A stretch of DNA of 21,873 nt from CAZPXH01 sp964591085 (lineage in GTDB: Bacteria; Spirochaetota; Spirochaetia; DSM-27196; CAZPXH01): positions 1 through 21,873 of the forward strand of contig CAZPXH010000024.1 of assembly GCA_964591085.1 (NCBI GenBank). The letters run 5' to 3'. How positions within the stretch are numbered: position 1 is the stretch's first letter; every line of letters begins with the position of its first letter. Shown piece after piece: positions 7,787 through 16,311 of the stretch. The notes under the pieces were generated by a model. It had not been told where the DNA came from. It saw only the letters and a list, made by a program, of their open reading frames with translations, and ran no database searches. Both the position numbers and the translations under genes were made by a program.

Positions 7787-9052
7787 TCACTGGTCTGAGT
7801 CCTGCAGCTTCTGCAGCTCGCGCTCTTCTTCCCGCTCCTTGGCGCGCAGGCGCGCCTGCTCGGCCTTCTCTTCCTTCTTCATCCGCCGGTAGTCGGCCTG
7901 TGCCTGCTTCCGGATCTCGTTGCTTTGGCGCATGAGGTTCTCCGCGGTGGCGGTGTCACCCTTCAGACGGGCTTCCGCTGCCTGCGAGCGGAGCTCGTTG
8001 GCCTCCTCCATCCGATCCGCGCGGTGCTGGTCTGCGGGAGAGAGCACCTTCACCTCGGAGGCTGCGCGGTTTCGGTACATGTCCAGCATCACTGCACCAA
8101 TGACAACAACCCCGGTGAAGAAGGTCTGGTAGTGCGCCTGCAGCCCCATGGACGGTAGGCCAACGCTCAGCACGGACATGATGAACACACCAATCAGGGT
8201 GCCAAACACGGTTCCGATTCCCCCGGCAAGCGAGGTGCCGCCGATCACGGCTCCCGCAATTGCAAACAGCTCAAAGCCCTGGCCCGCCGACGGAAGTACG
8301 GTGGTGTAGGTTGCCGCGTAGGAAATCCCGCCGATTCCTGCGTAGGTCCCGGCAATCACGTAGGCCAGGGTCTCGTAGCGTTCCACGTTCACCCCGGAAA
8401 GGCGTGCGGCTTCCTTGTTGCTGCCGATTGCGTAGATGTATCGCCCGGGACGGGTCTGGGTGAGGATGATGTGGGAGACCACAACCACCGCAAGCAGAAC
8501 CAGGGCCCCGGTTGGCAAGGTGATCCCGTTGTCCCCCACTATCTTGAACAAATCCTTATACCAGCCGTCCTCAACCGCGCGGGTCGGGAAGGTTGCGCTC
8601 CGGACTCCCGAGACAATGGAGCCGACGCCCATGGAAATCATCATGGTTCCCAGCGTTACGATGAATGGCGGGATCTTCAAACGGGAGATCATAATCCCGT
8701 TGAACAGCCCAAAGAGTGCTCCAACCGCAATGATCACAAGCAGGCTCAGCCAGAGCGGCCAGGCCAGGTCCCGGTAGATGGTTCCGCCAATGATGGTGGA
8801 CGCCATCATCACGGTCCCCACCGACAGGTCTATTCCACCGGTGATGATGACAAAGGTGACGCCCACGGAGATGAATCCGATGTAGTAGGCGGCGTCAATG
8901 ATGTTCACAAAGGTGATGTAGCTGAAGAAGTTGCGGCCAAAGATGCCAAAGAAGATGTAGAGGATGATGAGGGCCGCCGGCGCAAGGAGGTACTTCAGCC
9001 CGTCCTCCCGCAGCCGCTCCAGGGCGGTCTTCTCGCTGAGTGATGCCATCAT
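7787..9052 (-). CDS. RbsC-type sugar ABC transporter permease with charged C-terminal tail
   Basis: A 421-residue inner-membrane permease of the branched-chain/ribose type (BPD_transp_2). Residues about 20-325 hold the hydrophobic segments. GGIDLSVGT at 72-80 and the ATPase-contact loop GSNKEAARLSGVNV at 210-223 are family hallmarks. Residues about 328-421 form an unusual tail, very rich in Glu, Lys, Arg, Gln and Ala, which looks like a long helix or coiled coil. Usual RbsC proteins end near residue 320-340. The start is ATG 9052 or the adjacent ATG 9049, with GGAG 8 bases before the first. The first ATG overlaps the ATPase stop by 4 bases (ATGA), implying translational coupling. Confidence 0.92.
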   Translation of the reverse strand: MMASLSEKTALERLREDGLKYLLAPAALIILYIFFGIFGRNFFSYITFVNIIDAAYYIGFISVGVTFVIITGGIDLSVGTVMMASTIIGGTIYRDLAWPLWLSLLVIIAVGALFGLFNGIMISRLKIPPFIVTLGTMMISMGVGSIVSGVRSATFPTRAVEDGWYKDLFKIVGDNGITLPTGALVLLAVVVVSHIILTQTRPGRYIYAIGSNKEAARLSGVNVERYETLAYVIAGTYAGIGGISYAATYTTVLPSAGQGFELFAIAGAVIGGTSLAGGIGTVFGTLIGVFIMSVLSVGLPSMGLQAHYQTFFTGVVVIGAVMLDMYRNRAASEVKVLSPADQHRADRMEEANELRSQAAEARLKGDTATAENLMRQSNEIRKQAQADYRRMKKEEKAEQARLRAKEREEERELQKLQDSDQ

Positions 9053-10587
9053 GATGTTTGCTCCGAATCCCCTGGGGTAGTGATGAGTACTTCCTGCCGT
9101 CGGCGTGTCGCCAGTTCCATGACGCGTTCCTGGTTTGCCTCTGCTATGTCCAGCTCTCCGGTCACGCGTCCTTCACACATGGTGAGGATGCGGTCACTCA
9201 TTCGCAGGACTTCCGGCAGATCCGAGGAGATCATGATGATTGCCTTGCCCGCAGCGGCAAGCTCGTTCATCAGGTGGTAGATCTCGCTCTTTGCGCCTAC
9301 GTCAATTCCGCGTGTTGGTTCGTCAAAAATCAGGATGTCGCTGTTGCGCACCAGCCACTTGGCCAGAACAACCTTCTGCTGGTTTCCACCGGACAGATTG
9401 CGTACCAGCTGATCTATTGAAGGAGTCTTGATACTCAGCTTCTTCACGTAGTCCCGGGTGATGGCCGCAATCCTGCGCGTGAGGATGAAGGGACCCCTCA
9501 CGAACTCTTCGTAGGCCGCAAGAACGGTGTTTTCCTTGGCCGTGAGGTTGAGGGCAAGGCCAAAGCGCTTGCGGTCCTCCGATAGATAACCAAGTCCGTT
9601 TCGGACCGCGTCCATCGGAGAGCTGATGGTCACCGGCTTCCCGTTGATCTCAATGGTTCCGGACTCAAGGGGATCAGCGCCGAAAATGGCGCGTGCCGTT
9701 TCCGTCCGCCCGGCGCCGATCAGTCCTGCGATACCTAGGATCTCACCCCTCCGGAGGGAGAAGCTCACGTCCTGCACCAGGGGACCGGCGTTCAGGTTGG
9801 ATACCTTCAGCACTACTGGCGCATCCTCCGCAATGGCGCTCCTGCTCTTGGGCTTCTCATAGATCGCGCGCCCGACCATCTTGTTGATGATTTCCTGCTT
9901 GGTAATCTCCGGAGTGGGGTGGGTGCTGACCACCTCGCCGTCACGCATGACCGTGACCCGGTCCGTGATGCGGTGGATCTCATCCAGGCGATGCGAAATG
10001 TGGATCATTGATACACCACGGGAGCGCAGATCCCGCATGATAGCGAACAGCTCGTCTATCTCCCGGTCTGTCAGTGCAGCGGTCGGCTCATCCAGGATAA
10101 GGACCCGCAGGTCATGGGATACGGCCTTGGCAATCTCCACCATCTGCTGCCGGCCAACCGTCAGGCGGCCCAGCGTCTCAGTGGGATCAATGCGCATGTG
10201 CAGCTTCCGGAAAAGCTCGGATGCCCGGCGGTTCTGTTCCTGTTCATGCATGAAGACCCCGCCGCGCCGCATTGATTCCCTGCCGATAAAGATGTTCTGC
10301 GCCACGGTCAGGTGGTCCATCATGTTCAGTTCCTGATGGACAATCCCAATGCCAAGCTCCATCGCGTGTCGCGGATCCCGCGGATTGAAGAGGTGATCCA
10401 GGAAGCGAATTTGTCCGCTGTCCTTGCTGTAGATCCCGGTGAGGATCTTCATCAGCGTGGACTTGCCGGCGCCGTTTTCGCCAACCAGTGCGTGTATTTC
10501 GCCGGGTTCCAGGGTGAAGTCTACGTTGTGCAGTGCCCGGACACCCGGGAACGCCTTGTTGATGCCCTGCAGCTCAAGAATGGCCAC
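9049..10587 (-). CDS. RbsA-type sugar ABC transporter ATPase (two nucleotide-binding domains)
   Basis: A 512-residue ATPase made of two fused ABC domains. The N-terminal domain has Walker A GENGAGKST (36-44), a signature-like LTVGRQQ (142-148) and Walker B LILDEPTAAL (from 164). The C-terminal domain has a degenerate Walker A (GLIGAGRTE), signature LSGGNQQK and Walker B LIFDEPTRGID. This asymmetry is normal for RbsA, XylG and MglA. It powers sugar import through the adjacent permease. The start is uncertain: GTG 10587 gives the canonical beginning (M)AILELQGINKAFPG, with GGGA 9 bases upstream. GTG 10602, preceded by GGAAGG at 3 bases, would add five residues. A 69-84 base gap separates it from the sensor-protein gene upstream, and I see no convincing promoter there. 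Confidence 0.92.
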   Translation of the reverse strand: MAILELQGINKAFPGVRALHNVDFTLEPGEIHALVGENGAGKSTLMKILTGIYSKDSGQIRFLDHLFNPRDPRHAMELGIGIVHQELNMMDHLTVAQNIFIGRESMRRGGVFMHEQEQNRRASELFRKLHMRIDPTETLGRLTVGRQQMVEIAKAVSHDLRVLILDEPTAALTDREIDELFAIMRDLRSRGVSMIHISHRLDEIHRITDRVTVMRDGEVVSTHPTPEITKQEIINKMVGRAIYEKPKSRSAIAEDAPVVLKVSNLNAGPLVQDVSFSLRRGEILGIAGLIGAGRTETARAIFGADPLESGTIEINGKPVTISSPMDAVRNGLGYLSEDRKRFGLALNLTAKENTVLAAYEEFVRGPFILTRRIAAITRDYVKKLSIKTPSIDQLVRNLSGGNQQKVVLAKWLVRNSDILIFDEPTRGIDVGAKSEIYHLMNELAAAGKAIIMISSDLPEVLRMSDRILTMCEGRVTGELDIAEANQERVMELATRRRQEVLITTPGDSEQTS

Positions 10588-10671
10588 GTGGTATCGTCCC
10601 ACCAGCCTTCCAAGCCGTACATGGACGATTTTTTCTGATTTGGTGGACTATTTGCCGTGTTCCGCGGTCAA

Positions 10672-11670
10672 CTATTGGACCAGCGGGAAGATCAGGCGCT
10701 GGATTGACTCTTCATACATGTTGGTCCGGAAGACAATTTCACTCCCCGTATCCACCCTTGGCTCCACATCGGCGCCCCGAATTGCGCGGGCCAGCACGTT
10801 CAGCGAGAGATAGCCCATATTAAAAGGCTTCTGCACAATCAGGGCATCTACCACCTGCCGCTCCAGCAGCGCGATCTCCTCCCTGGAAGCGTCAAAGCCC
10901 ACCACTCGTATTTGCCCCGCAACGCCAATGTGCTCAAGCGCCCGCGCTACGTAGACGGTGCTGGTCTCATTCAGCGTGACAATGCCATCCAGGTCCTCAT
11001 GCCGGGAGACCAGATCCGTCACGATTCTGCGCGCGGTCTGCTCGTCGTTGAAGGCGTACAGGGGCCCGATGGTACGGCCGCTCGGCCGGTTTCCCACCAT
11101 CTGCATGGTTCCTGCTTCCCGCTCTATGGCCGTTGCCGCTTCCGGAACATGGGAAACAATGGCAAGGGTTGCATCCTGTCCCACCAGGCGCAGCATCACC
11201 TCGCCCGCCCGCCGGCCGGCCTCCACGTTGTTCGTGCCCACAAAGGAAAGCGCCGAGTCTCCGTCCACATCGGAGTCAACCGTGACAATCGCGATGTCCG
11301 CCGCCAGGGCCTCCTCCACCACGGGTTGGAGCCGGTTGAAGTCTGCGGCGGCAAGTACAATTCCGTCCGGTCGGTCCGCGATCACCCCGCGGAGGATACG
11401 GATCTGGTCATCAATCTGATGCTCAAGCCAGGGCCCCACGACCCGGGCGTCCACGGCGTACTCCCTGGCGGCGGCCTCAATTCCCTGCCGAACCACCTGC
11501 CAGAACTCCATCTGCGGGCTGGTTGCCTTCAGTACCACCACCACCTCCAGGGGCTCGTCCTTGCGGTTTCCGTCCCGAACTCCGGAGATCGCGAGGACCA
11601 CGAACAGCGTGGCGATGACCGCGGTTGCAATGAACCAGAAGCGGCGGAGCTCTTCGTCTTCCCGTTTCAC
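10672..11670 (-). CDS. Membrane-anchored sugar-binding sensor protein (XylFII-like)
   Basis: A 332-residue type I periplasmic-binding-protein fold with one N-terminal membrane segment at about 11-30. No lipobox is present and no clean cleavage site is obvious, so it probably stays anchored facing the periplasm. The binding domain begins at about residue 42. Its FWQVVRQGIEAAA stretch parallels FWQTVRAGAEAAA in the transporter's own binding protein, so the two are paralogues likely to share a ligand. The gene overlaps the histidine kinase stop by 4 bases (GTGA, start GTG 11670) with GGAG 9 bases upstream. In clostridia, XylFII binds xylose and the LytS kinase ectodomain to signal through YesN. 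The same gene trio here makes a co-sensor role the best inference rather than a transport role. Confidence 0.85.
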   Translation of the reverse strand: MKREDEELRRFWFIATAVIATLFVVLAISGVRDGNRKDEPLEVVVVLKATSPQMEFWQVVRQGIEAAAREYAVDARVVGPWLEHQIDDQIRILRGVIADRPDGIVLAAADFNRLQPVVEEALAADIAIVTVDSDVDGDSALSFVGTNNVEAGRRAGEVMLRLVGQDATLAIVSHVPEAATAIEREAGTMQMVGNRPSGRTIGPLYAFNDEQTARRIVTDLVSRHEDLDGIVTLNETSTVYVARALEHIGVAGQIRVVGFDASREEIALLERQVVDALIVQKPFNMGYLSLNVLARAIRGADVEPRVDTGSEIVFRTNMYEESIQRLIFPLVQ

Positions 11671-13394
11671 GCTACCGGTCTCCAGGGAATACAGAAACGA
11701 ACGCGGGTTCCCTGTCCGGGCCTGCTTTCCAGCTGAAAGACGTAGCTGTCACCGTAGGTCAGGGCAAGGCGCTGGTGGGTGTTTCTCAGGCCAACCCCGC
11801 TCCCCGGCTCACGGCTGCTGCTGCGCAGAGATTGGAGGGTCTCTGCGTCCATGCCCGGTCCGTTGTCCGTCACATCAACTACCACGTGATCTGCGTTGCA
11901 CCGGCACTCCACCCGGATTTCGCCACCGGTCTCCCGCTGTTTGATGCCGTGGTAGATGGCATTTTCCACCGCAGGTTGCAGTGTCAGCCTTGGAATCCTC
12001 ACCTCCAGCGCAGCTTCATCCGCGTCTATCACGTAGCTCAACCGGTCCCGATATCGCATCTGCTGGATGGCCAGGTAGCTTCTCAGATAGTCCAGCTCGG
12101 AGCGAAGGGACACCATTGCGTCACCGCTGCCAATGCTCAGGCGCAGGAGGCGCGCGAGGTTGGTGGTCATGGATACCACCTCGCCGGTCCGGCCTCCTTC
12201 GGCCATCCACACAATTGAGTCCAGGGTGTTGTACAGGAAGTGCGGAGTGATCTGGTGCTGCAGGGCACGGAGCTCGGCGTCCCGTTTGTCTTCCTGTTCC
12301 TGCTCGCTCTTCTTCATGAGGTCCTGGATGGTGTTCACCATAATGGCAAAGTCCCTGCTGAGCGCACCAATCTCATCTGCACGGTCTACCGGAATCTGCA
12401 CGTCAAATCGGCCCTGTTCCACTGCCTGCATGGATCGCCGGAGCCTCGTGATGGGCTGTGCAATCCGGCGGGACAGCGCATAGGTCAGCAGCATTACAAC
12501 TGCAAAGACAACGGCAATCCAGGCAAAGTAGTAGCTCTGCACCTGCCGCTGGCTTGCTAGCAACTGCTCAACGGCGGTAACAGAGACAACCCACCAGCCG
12601 GTGGGAGCCACCTCGCTCTGCAGGTAGAGGCGCTCCTCGCCGTCCACGCGGATCACCGTCTCTCTCGGCCCGGCTTCCAGCAACTCGGATATGGGTTCCT
12701 GGAACAGATCGCTGTAGATCAGCTGCTGCTGGGGGTGATAGACGATTGACCCGAGTCGATCGGTGATGAAGAGGTATCCTCGCGCGCCGAGCTCCACCGA
12801 TCTCACCAGATCCTCAATGGTGCGGAAGGTGAGATCTACGAAAAGCACCAGGTCTCCCCGGGCGCGGGCAACGGTCACAACCCAGCGGTAGGTGCCCTCC
12901 AGCATGTTCTGAATCCGCGCGCCGGTGTAGACGGGTGCGCCGCCTGCCTCCACGGCCCTTTGGTACCAGTCCTGTTCAAGGGGGTTGGCAACCGGGTTGA
13001 TTGCCGGCTGCTCCAGGTGTAGACGCGTGCCCAGCTCCGGGGACACCACTCCAATGAGACTGATGTCCGAACGGAGGCGTCCAACTGTGGAAAAGGTCTG
13101 TTGGATGGTCTGTTGCAGGGCCACCGGATCTGGCCCTCCGGACCCCAAGACCTGCACCTCATCCAGGAGAACTTCGGTGATTTCCGCCATCTCGTTGAGG
13201 TAGGCCTCAATGCTGCGGGACACTCGATCCACCAGCTGGTCCGAATACAGCGTGGTGGTGTCCCACAGCGCCTCCCGCGTGAGCACCAGCGTGGAGGTCC
13301 CCAGGAACCCGACAGTCACCAGCACTACAATCACAAATGACGCTGAGATGGTGATTTGTATGCTGTTTGACTCAAGAAAGCCTGGCACCTTCAT
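11667..13394 (-). CDS. YesM/LytS-type sensor histidine kinase
   Basis: A 575-residue membrane kinase. TM1 is at about 15-38, an extracytoplasmic Cache-like sensor region spans about 39-285, and TM2 is at about 288-307. A HAMP region covers about 308-360. The His_kinase domain carries the phospho-acceptor H385 in QITPHFLYNTLDSI, typical of the YesM/LytS group. The HATPase domain shows N478 in QPAVENAIYHG, DNGPGM (510-515) and GSGVGLRN (531-538). The ATG start at 13394 overlaps the regulator's stop by 4 bases (ATGA), and the kinase's stop overlaps the anchored binding protein's GTG, so all three are translationally coupled. It presumably receives the sugar signal from that binding protein and phosphorylates the adjacent AraC-type regulator. 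Confidence 0.94.
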   Translation of the reverse strand: MKVPGFLESNSIQITISASFVIVVLVTVGFLGTSTLVLTREALWDTTTLYSDQLVDRVSRSIEAYLNEMAEITEVLLDEVQVLGSGGPDPVALQQTIQQTFSTVGRLRSDISLIGVVSPELGTRLHLEQPAINPVANPLEQDWYQRAVEAGGAPVYTGARIQNMLEGTYRWVVTVARARGDLVLFVDLTFRTIEDLVRSVELGARGYLFITDRLGSIVYHPQQQLIYSDLFQEPISELLEAGPRETVIRVDGEERLYLQSEVAPTGWWVVSVTAVEQLLASQRQVQSYYFAWIAVVFAVVMLLTYALSRRIAQPITRLRRSMQAVEQGRFDVQIPVDRADEIGALSRDFAIMVNTIQDLMKKSEQEQEDKRDAELRALQHQITPHFLYNTLDSIVWMAEGGRTGEVVSMTTNLARLLRLSIGSGDAMVSLRSELDYLRSYLAIQQMRYRDRLSYVIDADEAALEVRIPRLTLQPAVENAIYHGIKQRETGGEIRVECRCNADHVVVDVTDNGPGMDAETLQSLRSSSREPGSGVGLRNTHQRLALTYGDSYVFQLESRPGQGTRVRFCIPWRPVA

Positions 13395-15100
13395 AGGCCG
13401 CTGTTCTCCTGCCCGGGGCCCGAATTCGCCCCGTTTCCGTGCGGGTCGCTTCCCCCAGTTTCGCCGGCAGCTTCGGTTCCGGAGATCCGTGCCCGGTACT
13501 CGGTGGGGCTTATTCCGCTGGCTCGCTTGAAGGCGCGGGAGAAATAGTGTGGGTCCCGGAATCCTACCTGGGGAGCGATCTCATAGCTGTGCATGCTCTG
13601 TTCCCGCAGGAGCACTTGGGCCGCCTCTACGCGCACCTCTGTGAGGTACTCCACAAAGGTCCGGCCTGTCACCCGCTTGAACTGCTGGGAAAGATGGCTG
13701 ACGCTCACTCCCAGGCGCTCGCAGACTTCGGTGAGGCTGAGATCCGGGTCCCGGTACTGCTGCCGGATGAGTTGCTCGGCTGCGCGTACCGTCTGTTCCC
13801 GTCCTCCCCGCCGCTGTTGCTCAAGCTCAGTGAGCAGGCTGCTGATCAGCTCGGAGAGTACTCCGTGAACGGCGTCCAGACTCGGCGCTCCCGATACCTG
13901 CTGGTAGGGATCGCCCTGATCAGGGTGGAGCACCAGCGAATCCACATCCAGACCCAGCTCCTCAAATGCGTCCAGGACGTGGCCGAGGTCTCGCTGGAGG
14001 GACAAGACACAGGCGCTGACGCCCGCCTCCGTGCTGCGATACGCAGAGATCAGGGTGCCCAGCTCGCGCTGTGCTGCCTCCCGATTGACGGTGGACACGG
14101 CAGCAACCAGGTTGCGCCGGATCTCCCGCGGATCCCCCGGAATGGCACGCACAGACTCCGGGAGTCCACTCCGGTAAACCCTGTCCCCGCCCTCAAGAAA
14201 GCGGCGCCGCAGCGTACGGCGGGCATCCCGATAGCTGCTCCTGATGTCTGCAAGGCGGCCTACCGCCAGTCCCACCCCGGCACTGGTGCTCCCGTGCTCC
14301 CGCACAGCCGGGTTCTGGCGGACCTCTTCCAGGATTCCAAAGAGTCGGTCATCCGGTCCGAACCACAGGAGTCCCATGCTGTCATTCCCGATCATGGTGC
14401 GGAACACAGCGCTCCGCCCTGCGGTGGCGCTGTCCAGAGCGGCGCCGAGTTCCAGAAGGCCCGCGTCCGGCGGAAGCATTACCGACTCATCGTCATTTTG
14501 GCTGTCCTGTGCCAGCAGGATTACCCGGCACCGGCCCGGAGGGAGGTCTGCGCCCAGATCACGGCAGCGCGCCACCGCATCTGCAACCGATGCGCTACCG
14601 CGGAGTACGGCTTCCAGCGCGCGGTCCCGCAGGAGGGGCAGGCTTGCTTCCCAGTTCCGCCGGAGATCCGCTGCTGACGCCTCGCGTTGCTGCCTCCGCC
14701 GGACCCGCTCAGCTACCTCCGCCAGCGCTTTCTGCAACTCTGCCGCGGAGATGGGTTTCAGGAGAAAGTCATCCACCTGCAGGCGCAGGGCCGCGTGGGC
14801 GTACTCAAACTCGTCGTGGCCGGTCAGGAGCACTACCGTGGTTTCCGGGTGCTCCTCACGCAGGTGGGCGGCAAGCTGAATGCCATCCAGGTGTGGCATT
14901 CGGATGTCCGTGAGGAGCACGTCAGGCGCCTGCTTCCGCGCGGCCTCCAAGGCTCGACGACCATCTGCAAAGTCACCGGCAATGCGGTACCCGATGCTCT
15001 CCCACTGAATGCGGTCCCGGATTCCCTCCCGGATGTCTATTTCATCATCCACCACCATGATGGAGAGGGGAGGGAAGCTCGCGGCCGCCGACTCAGCCAT
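13391..15100 (-). CDS. YesN-type response regulator with AraC DNA-binding domain
   Basis: A 569-residue regulator. The receiver domain (about 12-130) has the acidic pair D18-D19, phospho-acceptor D65 in LLTDIRMP, T93 and K115 (LLKP). The middle 300 residues are a variable linker region as in YesN proteins. The AraC-type double helix-turn-helix lies at about 435-540, with VCERLGVSVSHLSQQFKR and a second helix region ending in HYFSRAFKRASGISPTEYR. A polar Gly/Asn/Ser tail of about 30 residues follows. ATG 15100 is preferred. It overlaps the preceding gene's stop by 8 bases and lacks a strong ribosome binding site, which suggests coupling. Longer in-frame extensions would run deep into the upstream gene. 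It likely activates transport and fucI promoters when phosphorylated by the adjacent kinase. Confidence 0.92.
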   Translation of the reverse strand: MAESAAASFPPLSIMVVDDEIDIREGIRDRIQWESIGYRIAGDFADGRRALEAARKQAPDVLLTDIRMPHLDGIQLAAHLREEHPETTVVLLTGHDEFEYAHAALRLQVDDFLLKPISAAELQKALAEVAERVRRRQQREASAADLRRNWEASLPLLRDRALEAVLRGSASVADAVARCRDLGADLPPGRCRVILLAQDSQNDDESVMLPPDAGLLELGAALDSATAGRSAVFRTMIGNDSMGLLWFGPDDRLFGILEEVRQNPAVREHGSTSAGVGLAVGRLADIRSSYRDARRTLRRRFLEGGDRVYRSGLPESVRAIPGDPREIRRNLVAAVSTVNREAAQRELGTLISAYRSTEAGVSACVLSLQRDLGHVLDAFEELGLDVDSLVLHPDQGDPYQQVSGAPSLDAVHGVLSELISSLLTELEQQRRGGREQTVRAAEQLIRQQYRDPDLSLTEVCERLGVSVSHLSQQFKRVTGRTFVEYLTEVRVEAAQVLLREQSMHSYEIAPQVGFRDPHYFSRAFKRASGISPTEYRARISGTEAAGETGGSDPHGNGANSGPGQENSGL

Positions 15101-16175
15101 TGATCTGCGCGATGCGCCCGGACTCCTCTTCTGCTTCTTTGGCGGTGAGCAGGCCAACCTGGTACCGGGTCTTCCATGTGCCGCCCGCCGGAATCTCCTT
15201 CAGGTTGCCCTTGGCCTTCTCCGCCGTGTAGCCCTCCGGCTCCGCGGTTGCCGGCAGCACCATGCCAAGGCAGTCCTGGTCCGGGGTCCGGCTGATCCAC
15301 CGAACACCGTGATCCAGCTCTGAGGGCCGATGTCTCACCACATCGGCCGTTCCATCTGGGTGTTTCTGCAGGGTCCGAGCCCAACCCTCTGTGTCAGCCC
15401 GGTAGTCCAGGTAGAGCGCTACCTCCGGGTCAAATGGCAGCCCGGGCTTGAGGGTGTTGTGGATGTCCGGCTGCTCTGAGAGTTGCTGCAGGAACTCTCG
15501 GTGTCCCGGCGGCGGGGTGATGTGGCTGGGAATGGCGGTTCTCACGCGGACAGCTCCCGGCGTACTGGGCGCCGAGTACAGCAGCGTGCCGTTGTCCACC
15601 GGGGCAAGGTTCACGTGGGCCAGATACATCAGCTCCATCGGCGTGTTCTTGCGGTTGTTGATGCTGATTTCCACGTCCAGGACCGCTGAGTCCGCCCGGA
15701 TCAGAACCCGCGGCGCAGCGATGTAGTTGTGCGCAAACGCCACGGTGTGCTGGTAGAAGCCGCAGAGCGCTACCCACGGCCCTTCCGAGTCTTTCCCCAT
15801 CTCCACCCATGCTTCCTGATAGCGCGCGTGGGGAAGCTCACCGTGCAGCGGATGGGAGTCTTCCGGACCCGGTCCGCCCATTGCGGTGGCGCCGCAGTGC
15901 AGCAGGAGGGCGCCGTAGGTCTCCAGATAGGGCACAGCCTGGCGAGGCTCATCAAACATGGAGCGCATGGTGATCCGTCGCCCGTCAAAGGTGGCGTCCC
16001 AGATCTGCTGGCCATCAAAGGGAAGGGTCACGATCCTGCCGCGGGAGTTCTCAAAGGCCACCGCGGCAACCCCCGTGCGGTAGCGGAAGCTCTCCACCCG
16101 GAAGTGAGGGCTCTCCGCAATGACGGTGGTGGCACGGGTGATCAGATCGTCGTGCAGGGGCAGCTTCCAGGCCAT
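15093..16175 (-). CDS. Aldose 1-epimerase-like protein (DUF4432 family)
   Basis: A 360-residue protein of the galactose-mutarotase-like fold, closest in style to DUF4432 proteins. It has no signal peptide, so it should be cytoplasmic. HGELPHARYQEAW near residues 111-123 and HVNLAP near 188 carry the histidines and acids expected at a sugar-binding site. Such proteins interconvert the alpha and beta anomers of aldoses, which speeds use by an isomerase. I assign fucose or a related sugar only from context. The start is ATG 16175 with AGGAA about 9 bases upstream. It is the first gene of the minus-strand operon and is divergent from fucI, sharing a 136-base control region. Confidence 0.82.
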   Translation of the reverse strand: MAWKLPLHDDLITRATTVIAESPHFRVESFRYRTGVAAVAFENSRGRIVTLPFDGQQIWDATFDGRRITMRSMFDEPRQAVPYLETYGALLLHCGATAMGGPGPEDSHPLHGELPHARYQEAWVEMGKDSEGPWVALCGFYQHTVAFAHNYIAAPRVLIRADSAVLDVEISINNRKNTPMELMYLAHVNLAPVDNGTLLYSAPSTPGAVRVRTAIPSHITPPPGHREFLQQLSEQPDIHNTLKPGLPFDPEVALYLDYRADTEGWARTLQKHPDGTADVVRHRPSELDHGVRWISRTPDQDCLGMVLPATAEPEGYTAEKAKGNLKEIPAGGTWKTRYQVGLLTAKEAEEESGRIAQING

Positions 16176-16201
16176 CGGTCCACTTCCTTTCGTGTAGCTT
16201 T

Positions 16202-16225
16202 CAAAAACCTTTGCTAAGGCTTTTG
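16202..16225. promoter_or_regulatory. Imperfect palindrome, candidate regulator site
   Basis: A 24-base inverted repeat with outer arms CAAAA/TTTTG, inner arms CCTT/AAGG, one mismatched pair between them and a TGCT centre. It also contains TTTGC twice in the same direction, 12 bases apart, which is a layout used by AraC-type regulators. It lies at about -70 to -48 relative to the inferred fucI start site, a normal activator position, and inside the leader of the opposing transcript. The hexamer TTTGCT also occurs in the other divergent control region (2601-2606). Confidence 0.4.
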
Positions 16226-16237
16226 CAGAACTACCGC

Positions 16238-16266
16238 TTGTGCGCGTATTGGACTGCGATTATAGT
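16238..16266 (+). promoter_or_regulatory. Predicted fucI promoter
   Basis: TTGTGC (16238-16243), a 17-base spacer and TATAGT (16261-16266) match a sigma-70 promoter, with a good -10 and a weak -35, as expected for an activator-dependent gene. The inferred start site is near 16273, about 39 bases before the fucI ATG. Confidence 0.5.
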
Positions 16267-16287
16267 CCCAAGGTGTTGAGCTGTCAC
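16259..16287 (-). promoter_or_regulatory. Predicted promoter of the epimerase-sensor-transporter operon
   Basis: On the minus strand GTGACA (16287-16282), a 17-base spacer and a perfect TATAAT (16264-16259) form a strong sigma-70 promoter. Its -10 box overlaps the -10 box of the fucI promoter. An inverted repeat GGACT (16251-16255) / AGTCC (16264-16268) straddles both -10 boxes. The inferred start site is near 16252, about 76 bases before the ATG at 16175. Confidence 0.6.
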
Positions 16288-16311
16288 ACCTGAGCAAAGG
16301 AGAACCCGAAG

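Noticed and set aside
10644..10671. Possible internal promoter (minus-strand TTGACC) before the ATPase gene
   Set aside because: No acceptable -10 box occurs at 16-18 bases, so only half of a promoter is present.
10672..11670. Reading the anchored binding protein as a LacI-type transcription repressor
   Set aside because: It has a membrane segment instead of an N-terminal helix-turn-helix, and it is coupled to a membrane kinase gene.
13439..14677. Long plus-strand ORF of 412 codons opposite the response regulator
   Set aside because: The minus strand encodes clear receiver and AraC domains. The plus frame is a by-product of high G+C codon use.
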